From Caldilineaceae bacterium (GTDB taxonomy: Bacteria; Chloroflexota; Anaerolineae; Caldilineales; Caldilineaceae), in NCBI GenBank assembly GCA_022842065.1, contig JALHQH010000071.1, positions 1,372-49,714 of the forward strand: a stretch of 48,343 nt of DNA, read 5' to 3'. Every line of letters begins with the position of its first letter. Position 1 is the first letter of the stretch. The position numbers and the translations under genes were made by a program. Under the pieces are notes generated by a model. It saw only the letters and a list, made by a program, of their open reading frames with translations, did not search any database and had not been told where the DNA came from. This document shows, piece by piece, positions 1 to 7,544 of the stretch.

Positions 1-85
1 GGAACGGGGTTCGCGTATGGCATGCCAATGACGCTACGACGATACCAAATTTAATGATTAATCCGCATAAACAGGTTGGACCGTC

Positions 86-103
86 AGTGCGTTTAAACGC
101 ACT
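86..103. promoter_or_regulatory. 18-bp perfect palindrome, possible operator
   Basis: AGTGCGTTTAAACGCACT reads the same on both strands and lies about 105 bases before the deaminase start. A second short inverted repeat (GCAGGTG at 115-121, CACCTGC at 131-137) follows it. A palindrome of this size upstream of a gene fits a dimeric regulator site, but no regulator can be assigned. The rest of positions 1-209 shows no gene. Confidence 0.3.
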
Positions 104-209
104 TCTGCCTATCAGCAGGTGTGTTTCAACCACCTGCGCTGCATCCCCATGATCAGCCAACAATGTTTCATGCGTATCACCCCATCAATCAAGGAGCAAT
201 GCCGCAATT

Positions 210-704
210 ATGACCATCAACGCCACCCAATCCCAAGCCGCTGACCTCGCCTATCTTCGCCAGGCCATCGCCGTTGCGCAGCGTGCCCGTGCCAACGGCA
301 ATCATCCCTTTGGCGCATTACTCGTTGATGAAGCGGGGAACCTGCTGCTGGAAGCCGAAAACACGGTGAACACTGAAAACGATTGCACCGGTCACGCCGA
401 AACCAATTTGATGCGCCAGGCATCACGCGCCTTCTCGCCGGAAAAGTTGACCCAGTGTACCCTCTACACCAGCACCGAACCCTGCGCCATGTGTGCCGGC
501 GCGATCCACTGGGGCAAAGTGGGGCGCGTCGTTTTTGCGCTCAGCGAAGAGAGTCTCTATGCCATGATCGGCAGCCACAATGAGAATGAAACGTTGCGCC
601 TGCCCTGCCGCGAACTCTTTGCGCGGAGTGAACGACCGGTGGAAGTGGTCGGGCCGCTGATTGAGGAGGAAGCGCGGGTGGTGCATGCAGGGTTTTGGAC
701 GTAG
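210..704 (+). CDS. Nucleoside/guanine deaminase-like CMP/dCMP-type zinc deaminase
   Basis: A 164-residue cytoplasmic member of the cytidine deaminase-like superfamily, which hydrolytically removes an amino group from a purine or pyrimidine base. The zinc site is complete: H62-A-E64 in GHAETN supplies one zinc ligand and the catalytic Glu, and P91-C92-A-M-C95 supplies the two Cys ligands. An early HPFGALLVD stretch is typical of the guanine/cytosine deaminase branch rather than of TadA. The size is normal for the family. AAGGAG at 191-196 is rather far (13 bases) from this ATG; an ATG at 199 in another frame gives only a five-codon ORF. The gene is monocistronic, with a LacI gene convergent downstream. 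The family is secure, but the exact substrate (guanine, cytosine or a nucleoside) is not visible. Confidence 0.88.
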   Translation: MTINATQSQAADLAYLRQAIAVAQRARANGNHPFGALLVDEAGNLLLEAENTVNTENDCTGHAETNLMRQASRAFSPEKLTQCTLYTSTEPCAMCAGAIHWGKVGRVVFALSEESLYAMIGSHNENETLRLPCRELFARSERPVEVVGPLIEEEARVVHAGFWT

Positions 705-853
705 GCCGCTGGTCTTGCGTGGGTCGTTCAAACGTACTACAACGGATTCAGAAAACAACCGATTTTTCAAGCATCTGCAAAGTGAGCAATGTCTTCATCG
801 GTTGTTTTCCGCATCTGCTGTAGTAATGGCAAGCGATTGTCTAGCCGTACTCC

Positions 854-1861
854 CTACCCCGACGCCCGCCGCATCAACTGCGTCACCGGGATGATCAACT
901 CCTCATATTCGCGCTCCGGCGCTTCAATCATCTCCAGCAACCGCCGCATCTGTAACCGCCCTACTTCAAAGGTGTCCACGCGCACGGAAGTCAATGCTGG
1001 TTCGACCATCGCGGCCAGATCGGTGTCGTTGTAGCCGATGACGGCACAATCTTCCGGCACTCGGCGCCTGGTCTCGCGACAAACTTTCAGCGCGCCAATC
1101 GCCATCAGATCATTGTGCGCACAGATCGCGGTGATTTCCGGCGCAGTGGCGAAAAGATGATGTGCCGATTGATAGCCGCCTTCCATCGTCAACGGCCCGT
1201 GACAAATCCAACGCTCGTCGATGGTTAACCCAGCATCGCACATAGCGTCGCGAAACTCATTCAGGCGGAGCGCGTTGCTCATGGTGGACGCAACCGCGGG
1301 GCCGGCAAGCATGGCAATCCGCGTGTGCCCCTGCTGTTGCAGATGGTCAACCACCAGCCGCATCCCCGCCCGGTGATCGCTGCGCACCAGGCTGGCATGG
1401 GGATGGGTGAAGAGCCGTCCGCCCAACACGATGGGGCGATAGCTGTCACAAAACGCGCCTAGTTCTTCATCGCTGCTACGCGCACTACAGAGGATAATCC
1501 CATCCACCGGATAGGAGGCCAGCGAGTGCAGCAGTTGTTGCTCTTCCTGGGGATCCCACTCGGTGTTACCCAGAAAGATGCTGAAATGGCCGGCGCGTGC
1601 GACCGCTTGCGCGCCGTGCGCCACCTCGGCAAAGTAGGGGTTGGCAATGTTAGGGACGAGCAGCCCCACGGTCATCGTGCGCTGGGTAGCCAGATTGCGC
1701 GCGGTGCGGCTGGGGCGAAAATTGAGCTTTTCAATGGCGTCCAAGACTCGTTGACGCGTGGCCGGGCTGATGGCACTGCGGTTATTGATTACACGCGAGA
1801 CTGTTTGGTGCGATACGCCGGCCGCGGCCGCGACTTCGCGAATCGTAATTCGTTCTTTCAT
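854..1861 (-). CDS. LacI-family transcriptional regulator
   Basis: A 335-residue repressor with the full LacI layout. The N-terminal helix-turn-helix spans about residues 1-50 (TIREVAAAAGVSHQTVSRV) with a hinge helix after it. A periplasmic-binding-protein-like sugar-binding domain follows (GLLVPNIANPYFAEV, then IGYNDTDLAAM and the usual LTSVRVDTFEVG near the end). The start is taken at ATG 1861; a GTG at 1864 is also possible. It is divergent from the glycoside-hydrolase-like gene at 2160 and therefore a likely local regulator of sugar-use genes, by analogy with the family. Its ligand cannot be read from the sequence. No clear LacI operator with a central CG was found between 1865 and 2159. 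Confidence 0.93.
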   Translation of the reverse strand: MKERITIREVAAAAGVSHQTVSRVINNRSAISPATRQRVLDAIEKLNFRPSRTARNLATQRTMTVGLLVPNIANPYFAEVAHGAQAVARAGHFSIFLGNTEWDPQEEQQLLHSLASYPVDGIILCSARSSDEELGAFCDSYRPIVLGGRLFTHPHASLVRSDHRAGMRLVVDHLQQQGHTRIAMLAGPAVASTMSNALRLNEFRDAMCDAGLTIDERWICHGPLTMEGGYQSAHHLFATAPEITAICAHNDLMAIGALKVCRETRRRVPEDCAVIGYNDTDLAAMVEPALTSVRVDTFEVGRLQMRRLLEMIEAPEREYEELIIPVTQLMRRASG

Positions 1862-1919
1862 CACTTTACAATTTCAGCTTTCAGCGTCGATAAAATTAAT
1901 TCAACCCAATCGTGTTAGA

Positions 1920-2043
1920 GCCCAACGCCTTTGGCATCGTCACCAACCGCATGCGCAACGCCCCCAAAGTCGTGCCCAATTCGTGGATCTATCCCACCCC
2001 CGCCCCCTATAACCCAGAGCAGTTCTGGGTGCAAAGTGCGTAA
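1920..2043 (+). pseudogene. C-terminal remnant of an unidentified gene
   Basis: An open frame of about 40 codons with protein-like composition (for example NAFGIVTNRMRNAPKVVPNS, then WIYPTPAPYNPEQFW) ends at TAA 2041-2043. There is no start codon or ribosome site, and it directly abuts the LacI 5' region. It looks like the 3' end of a longer gene whose front was deleted. The family is not recognised; a chance open frame cannot be excluded. Confidence 0.35.
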
Positions 2044-2061
2044 TGCTTGGCTTTATTCTTT

Positions 2062-2130
2062 GCCACCAATGAACGCAGATAAACACAGATGGTTGTTGCT
2101 TATCTGTGTTTATCTGCGTTCATTGGTGGC
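2062..2130. repeat. Perfect 29-bp inverted repeat (hairpin)
   Basis: The arms at 2062-2090 and 2102-2130 are exact reverse complements with an 11-base loop. The arm contains AACGCAGATAAACACAGAT, a wording close to the 'AACGCGGATT' hairpins at 36695 and 38154. It has no T-run, so it is more like a REP/MITE-type repeat than a terminator. It ends 30 bases before the start of the next gene and could fold in that gene's leader mRNA. Confidence 0.8.
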
Positions 2131-2159
2131 TATTTGTCAACAGAAACGAAACCTTCATC

Positions 2160-4256
2160 ATGTCCACACCCACCTGGTTTGATCGCCCCATGCGCTGGGC
2201 ACAACTCACCTTGGTCGAGAATGATCCAGCCCACTATGACCTCAACTTCTGGCTTGACTATTTTAAGCGCACCCAGTCGGACGCCACCTACCTGAGCGCC
2301 GGTGGCTACACTGCCTACTATCCAACCCAAATTCCCTATCATCATCGCAGCGCGTGGCTGGGGGATGGCGATGCCTTTGGTGACCTCGTGGCCGGCTGCC
2401 GGGCATTGGGCATGGTGGTGGTAGGGCGCAGTGATCCTCATGCAATGCGCCAGGATGCCTTTGACGCCCACCCCGAATGGGCGGCGGTTGACCGCGCTGG
2501 CCAGCCGCGCCGCCACGGGGCCCAACCCGATCTGTGGGTCACCTGCGCCTTGGGCTCCTATAATTTTGAGTTTATGACTGAAGTTCACCGCGAGATGATG
2601 ACGCGTTACCAATTGGATGCGATCTTTAGCAACCGTTGGGCCGGCCACGGCATCTGTTACTGTGCTTCTTGCCGTGCCCAATTTCAAGCCGCGGCGGGGC
2701 AGGATCTGCCGCAGCGTCGCGATCCCCAGGATCCCGCTTACCGCGATTGGTATCTCTGGCGGCAGGCACGGCTTTTTGAGTTGTGGGATCTGTGGGATGC
2801 CGAGATTCGCGCAATCAATCCTGACGCCCGCTTTATTGCCAACAGTGGTGGCGGCGCGTTGAGTACGCTGGACATGAAGACGATCGGGCAGCGCGCCGAT
2901 ATTCTCTTTGCCGACCGCCAGGCCCGCCACGGCACGATGGCGATCTGGTCGAATGGCAAAAATGGCAAGGAGTACCGCGCCACGATGAGCAATAAACCGA
3001 TCGGTGGCATCTTTAGCGTGGGCGTCGAAGAGCGCTACCGCTGGAAGGATTCGGTGCAAAGTCCTGCTGAAATCACCCTCTGGATCGCTGAAGGGGTGGC
3101 CAATGGGCTGCGCTCCTGGTTTACCAAATTTGGCGGGGTGCTCTATGATCAGCGCTGGCTCAAACCGGTGGAGGATGCCTACCGCTGGCAGGCCCAACAC
3201 GAGGCCTATCTGCGCAATACGCGCCCGGTGGCGCGGGTGGCGTTGGTCTATTCGCAACAGACCGCCGCCTTTTATGGCGGTGAACAAGCCGCAGCCAAAG
3301 TCGAAGATCACACCCTGGGTTGGTATCACGCGCTGATCGAGGCGCGGATTCCCATTGAGATGGTGCATGATGGGCTGCTTGACGCCGCCCATGTTGATCA
3401 ATTCAAGACCTTGATCCTGCCCAACATTGCCGCCCTTTCCGACGCCCAATGTCAACAGTTGCGTGACTTTGTGGGGCGGGGCGGCAGCCTGATCGCCACC
3501 TTTGAGAGCTCCCGTTATGATGAAGCCGGCCAACGCCGCGCCAACTTCGGTTTGGCCGATCTCTTTGGTGTGGATGTCGCCGGTGAAATTGAAGGGCCGC
3601 TGCAGAATTCCTACCTGCGCTTGGAAGCGAGCGCCGACGGCACGCAGCATCCCCTGTTAGCCGGCTTCAGCGACACCGCGCGCATTATCAACGGCGCGCA
3701 ACGGCTCCCGGTCAAGGCCCACGTCGCTTTCCCCAACCCGCCGCTTACCCTCATTCCCTCCTATCCTGATCTGCCCATGGAAGAGGTCTATCCGCGGGCC
3801 GATCATACCGGCATTCCGGAAGTCTACCTGCGCGAAGTGGGCAAGGGCCGGGTCGTCTACTTCCCGTGGGATATCGACCGTACCTTCTGGGAGGTGCTCG
3901 GTGTCGATCATGGCCGGCTGCTCGCCAACGCCGTTGATTGGGCCACCAACGAGGATCGCCCTGTCACAGTCGATGGTCCCGGCGTGCTGGATGTAACCGT
4001 CTGGGAACAGGCCAATTCCATGACCGTCCATCTGGTCAACCTGACCAACGCCATGATGATGAAGGGGCCGGTGCGCGAATTGACCGCCGTGGGCGCACAG
4101 CAGATAAAGGTGCAGCTTCCCGTTGGGAAAGTGGTTAAAGGTGTAAAGCTGTTGCGGGGTGGTGGTTTACCACAGTGGCAGGTGAATGATAGCTGGTTGC
4201 AGTTGACCGTGCCCTCGGTGTTGGATCATGAAGTGGTGGCGGTCGATTGGGTATAG
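2160..4256 (+). CDS. Glycoside-hydrolase-like protein with beta-galactosidase trimerisation-type domain
   Basis: A 698-residue protein without a signal peptide. The N-terminal half resembles the hypothetical glycosyl hydrolase TIM-barrel families (TYLSAGGYTAYYPT, RSDPHAM, DAIFSNRWAGHGICYCASC). From about residue 350 comes a class-I-amidotransferase-like fold of the GH42 trimerisation type (ARVALVYSQQTAAFYGG, then FKTLILPNIAALSDAQ, VGRGGSLIATFESSRYDE), followed by a small beta C-terminal domain. The start is set at ATG 2160 because the upstream extension runs through the hairpin repeat at 2062-2130. It probably acts on an oligosaccharide in the cytoplasm and is divergent from a LacI gene, which suggests sugar-responsive control. 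The family placement is good at superfamily level; substrate and catalytic acids are not assigned. Confidence 0.8.
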   Translation: MSTPTWFDRPMRWAQLTLVENDPAHYDLNFWLDYFKRTQSDATYLSAGGYTAYYPTQIPYHHRSAWLGDGDAFGDLVAGCRALGMVVVGRSDPHAMRQDAFDAHPEWAAVDRAGQPRRHGAQPDLWVTCALGSYNFEFMTEVHREMMTRYQLDAIFSNRWAGHGICYCASCRAQFQAAAGQDLPQRRDPQDPAYRDWYLWRQARLFELWDLWDAEIRAINPDARFIANSGGGALSTLDMKTIGQRADILFADRQARHGTMAIWSNGKNGKEYRATMSNKPIGGIFSVGVEERYRWKDSVQSPAEITLWIAEGVANGLRSWFTKFGGVLYDQRWLKPVEDAYRWQAQHEAYLRNTRPVARVALVYSQQTAAFYGGEQAAAKVEDHTLGWYHALIEARIPIEMVHDGLLDAAHVDQFKTLILPNIAALSDAQCQQLRDFVGRGGSLIATFESSRYDEAGQRRANFGLADLFGVDVAGEIEGPLQNSYLRLEASADGTQHPLLAGFSDTARIINGAQRLPVKAHVAFPNPPLTLIPSYPDLPMEEVYPRADHTGIPEVYLREVGKGRVVYFPWDIDRTFWEVLGVDHGRLLANAVDWATNEDRPVTVDGPGVLDVTVWEQANSMTVHLVNLTNAMMMKGPVRELTAVGAQQIKVQLPVGKVVKGVKLLRGGGLPQWQVNDSWLQLTVPSVLDHEVVAVDWV

Positions 4257-4267
4257 GCAAGCCAGCG

Positions 4268-4699
4268 TTACTTACTTGGCGGATGCCAGCCAGCTTCGAT
4301 CCAATAACTGCGGACGAGCAAAGCATCGGGATCATCGTTCAGTTGCAGCGCGGCAATTGTGGCTCGACCGACTGGGGTCAAGCCGGCGAGATAAAGTCCA
4401 TTGTCCGTCCAACAAAAATGGTCAGCCCAAGTTTGTCGGCGTGGATGGAAGAGCGGTATCTCCTGGCCCGATTCAGGATCAACCCCAACGATTTTATTGG
4501 CCTTATGGCGGTTGCAGAGGGGACAAGCCAACCAGAGGTTTGACTCATCATTGCTACCACCTTTCGATAGCGGAACAATATGTTCGATTTCTAAGCGCGC
4601 CATCACCAGGTGCTGGGGGCTTAAGCAATAGCCACAGCGATGATTAGCTGCTGCTCTGCTCCTACGATCTAAAGCCAGGGGTAGATATTGACGTGCCAC
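4268..4699 (-). CDS. HNH endonuclease
   Basis: A 143-residue stand-alone HNH nuclease. The zinc finger pairs are C22-G-Y-C25 and C59-P-L-C62. The catalytic ββα-metal core is E39-H40-IVPLSKGG, N54 and NRHK at 63-66, so all expected residues are present. The start is GTG at 4699, two bases after the stop of the 122-residue gene at 4702-5070, which implies translational coupling. The last 70 residues (LFHPRRQTWADHF, GLTPVGRATI) are conserved-looking but lie outside the HNH core. Together with its partner it may be a small mobile or conflict module; a cutting target cannot be inferred. The stop is 11 bases from the convergent hydrolase stop. Confidence 0.87.
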   Translation of the reverse strand: MARQYLPLALDRRSRAAANHRCGYCLSPQHLVMARLEIEHIVPLSKGGSNDESNLWLACPLCNRHKANKIVGVDPESGQEIPLFHPRRQTWADHFCWTDNGLYLAGLTPVGRATIAALQLNDDPDALLVRSYWIEAGWHPPSK

Positions 4700-4701
4700 G
4701 T

Positions 4702-5070
4702 TTATGCTTCGTCCAATGGTGAGCGCAAACCCCGCGCGACTGCAGCTTTGATCGCCTGGGCTTTGCGTACCAACCCGCGCCGGTAAAATTGCATTAACTC
4801 ATCCAGGCGGATCCGTTGTTGCGGCCCCAGTTGACTTTCGCGATTTAGCGCCAGCAGATCACTTAGTTCATGTTGCAGATCCAGCGGTAGCTGCAATGCC
4901 GCTGTCGCTAGCAGTTGCTCGTCCGACAGCAATTCTACTGGCGTGTCGTTTGCGCCGCGTTTTAACCATTCAAGCAAGACATCTTCTAGGCGTTGCTCGG
5001 TTTGTTTGGCAACTTGATGCGCGTTCTGGGCCAGTACATCGGGTAACTCAAGGGTCACGCTGAGAGACAT
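4702..5070 (-). CDS. Small helical protein coupled to an HNH nuclease
   Basis: A 122-residue, mostly helical and soluble protein beginning MSLSVTLELPDVL and ending in a basic helix (RRGLVRKAQAIKAAVARG). The first 40 residues look like an antitoxin-type or ribbon-helix-helix-like segment (LEDVLLEWLKRGAND). It is followed two bases later by the HNH gene, so the two are probably one operon. I do not recognise a named family. An accessory or antitoxin-like role for the HNH partner is an inference from gene order and size only. The start is set by ATG 5070; the upstream bases on the minus strand (TAAAAGGGATTAACTT) contain AAGGGA as a plausible ribosome site. Confidence 0.7.
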   Translation of the reverse strand: MSLSVTLELPDVLAQNAHQVAKQTEQRLEDVLLEWLKRGANDTPVELLSDEQLLATAALQLPLDLQHELSDLLALNRESQLGPQQRIRLDELMQFYRRGLVRKAQAIKAAVARGLRSPLDEA

Positions 5071-5162
5071 AAGTTAATCCCTTTTAGAAGCAATAGAAAC
5101 AAAACAAACTTCAGTCGGTGAGCGACCGATACGTATGAATTATACCATAAGGTGCAACCAAG

Positions 5163-7253
5163 ATGACTAAAAATACCCTCCCCACCTTCCCCTACGGCGC
5201 GGTCTACTTCCGTAAATCGAACCCACCCCAGGCCGACTGGGCGCGCGACTATGGCGTCGCGGCGGCAGATGGCATGAACCTCTTCCGCCACTGGGTGCTC
5301 TGGTCTGCGATTGAGATCGAACCAGGTCTCTTTGACTGGGCCGACTATGACCGCCAATTTGATCTGGCCGCGGCCAATGGCATGAAGACGATCATCGCCG
5401 AGTTCAGCATGGCCGCGCCGGAGTGGGCTTTCCGCCGCTACGCCCACGCCCGCTATGAAACGGTCAACGGCCAGCGGCTGGAAAGCCAGATGAGCCCCAG
5501 TTGCGCCACCGGTGGTTTTCCGGGCCTCTGTTTGGACAATGAGGATTACAAGGCGCTGGTTGGAAACTTCCTGACTGAGTTAGTGAAACGCTACAAAGAT
5601 CACCCCGGCATGGGCGGCTATGATGTCTGGAACGAGTGTAACTACAACCCTAACACCTGTTACTGAGAGGGGACGGCGCAGCAGTTTCGGGTTTGGCTCC
5701 AGCAGAAATATGGTGATTTGCGCACCCTTGGCAACACCTGGCAGCGTCACAGTTTTGCCGCGTGGGAAGAGGTTCTACCGCCGCGCCACCTGGGCCCCTA
5801 TCCCCATGTGCTCGACTGGTTGCAGTTTCGCATTGACAACGCTTATGACCTGATGCGCTGGAAGGTGCAGTTGATCCGCAACCTCGACGACAAAAATGCC
5901 ATCACCGGGCACGGCATCGTCGGCACGCTGACCAAAGCTGCCCCCGGCGGGGCCGATGACTGGCGCGCCGCGGCCGAGGTCGAAAGTTATGGCTATACTT
6001 GGGGTTCCTCGCGCCACGGCGACGAACCGTGGAAACAGTTCCACGCCGTCGATCTGGTGCGTGCGGCCTCCCGTGGAAAACCTTTCTGGCATGCGGAAAC
6101 CTATGCCGGTCCGCTCTGGATGCAGCCCCAGGTGATTGGCAAGCCGCGCAACGAAGGGCGCATTGCCAGCCCCGAAGATATCCGCTTCTGGGACTTGACC
6201 AGTTTTATGCTCGGGGCGACCGGGATGCTCTACCTGCGCTGGCGGCCCCTGCTTGATGGGCCGCTCTTTGGGGCCTTTGGCAGCTACGGCATGGATGGTG
6301 CGCGCACGGAACGGTCGGCGATGGTGAGCAAGGTTGGCCAATGGGCGACCGCGCCCCAACAGGCCGCGCTGTGGCAATCGAAGCCGATTCGCGGCGAAGT
6401 GGGCATTGTCTATGCGCCGGAGACCCAGTTCTTTCTCTACGCGCAACAGGGCAACACCGACTTTTACGCCCGGTCGATGGAAGGGGCCTACCAGGGTTTC
6501 TTCGCCAACAATATCCAGGCTGATTGGGTCCACATTACTGACATTGACCAGTACGACTTCCTCTATCTGCCGATCCCGGTCATGTTGACGGCAGAGAGTG
6601 CCGCCAAACTGAAAGATTGGGTGGCCGCCGGTGGTACGCTGATCGCAGAAGGGTGCCCAGCCTACTGGGGAGATCGCGCCCATGTGGGCACGGTGCAACC
6701 GAATCTGGGGCTGGATGAACTCTTTGGCTGTCGTGAAAGTTATGTCGAATTTACACCGGATATTCTCGGTGATTTGCAATTCAACCTCAGTGGGATTCCC
6801 GCCTGGGGTGGCATCTTTATGCAGGCGTATACACCGACCACGGGCACGCCAGTCGGGTGGTATAGCGACGGCCAGGTGGCCGCGGTTGACAACACCTTTG
6901 GCCAGGGCAAAACGCGTCTGTTGGGGACGATGGTCGGCGCGGGGTATGGCGCGCATCCACAAGCGGGCGCATCACCACTTTTCGCCAACCTGCTAGCGTT
7001 TGCCGGCAAAACACAGCAGGTGATCAGCAGTGATCCCCAGATGAAAGCACGCTTGCATACAGGTGACGGTGGCACTTATCTGTGGGTGGCCAATCCAACC
7101 CGTCAGGCGCGGCCGGTACGGGTAACGCTGGCGGCAACGTGGGGACCATTTACCAGCTGTACGGCCCTGTGGGGAACAACGGCTAATATGGATCAATCGA
7201 CGGTGGTGCTTACGGCCCCGGCCCGTGATGTAAACGTTTTACGGTTGGAGTAG
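5163..7253 (+). pseudogene. GH42-type beta-galactosidase interrupted by an in-frame TGA
   Basis: One reading frame from ATG 5163 to TAG 7253 is broken only by TGA at 5664-5666. Before it are the GH42 barrel features (FPYGAVYFRKSNPPQADW, WVLWSAIEIEPGLFDWADYD) and the acid/base region YDVWNECNY (N-E). The reading continues after TGA as EGTAQQFRVWLQQKYGDL, then the barrel end (WHAETYAGPLW, with the nucleophile-type Glu) and a trimerisation-type domain (GEVGIVYAPETQFFLY, GGTLIAEGCPAYWGD). The break falls in ..NTCY[TGA]EGT.., where GH42 proteins normally have a Cys of the zinc cluster (CYC). TGA is therefore probably a TGC/TGT-to-TGA change: a nonsense mutation, a base-call error or, less likely, selenocysteine. 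If TGA is a true stop, the products are 5163-5666 (167 residues) and an unlikely restart at TTG 5718. Confidence 0.8.
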
Positions 7254-7278
7254 GTTCGGCCATAGCCTGTTCTAAAAA

Positions 7279-7322
7279 TAGTCGCGTGGTCATGATGTCG
7301 TGTCGTCCAGACCACGCGACTA
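7279..7322. repeat. 13-bp inverted repeat after the beta-galactosidase
   Basis: The arms at 7279-7291 and 7310-7322 (TAGTCGCGTGGTC and its complement) have an 18-base loop. There is no T-run, so intrinsic termination is doubtful. The rest of 7254-7544 holds no gene I can support; it is the leader and promoter region of the oxidoreductase gene. Confidence 0.6.
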
Positions 7323-7544
7323 CGCGACCAAAAGACCACCTGACCGCTTTTCATCGCGGGGGCCCTTTGGGCGTGGTGCCGCAGGTCTGTTCCCTGTTCA
7401 AGCGGCGCAGCAGTTTGGCGAAAAGGTGATCTTCTGCTATCGTAACGGTAACCTTGGATACAGTTTAAGCACTGCACGTGTACGCTTGGCTGTGTTCACT
7501 ACATCTACTTCACCATTGACACATATCTATAGAGGAGACAACCC

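Noticed and set aside
2130..3650. 506-codon open frame on the minus strand
   Set aside because: It lies fully antisense to the hydrolase-like gene, whose protein has clear domain text; the minus frame has no recognisable domain. It is a product of GC-rich codon bias.
5664..5705. SECIS element after the in-frame TGA
   Set aside because: No stem of useful length with a small GU-type apical loop could be drawn from the 40 bases after TGA; only 3-base pairings are possible.
5775..6962. 395-codon open frame on the minus strand
   Set aside because: Antisense to the GH42 gene, with low-complexity Arg/Gly/Pro text and no family features.
7323..7540. Molybdenum/tungsten cofactor riboswitch before the AOR gene
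   Set aside because: The conserved riboswitch core could not be found; the region contains GC-rich text without a convincing terminator.
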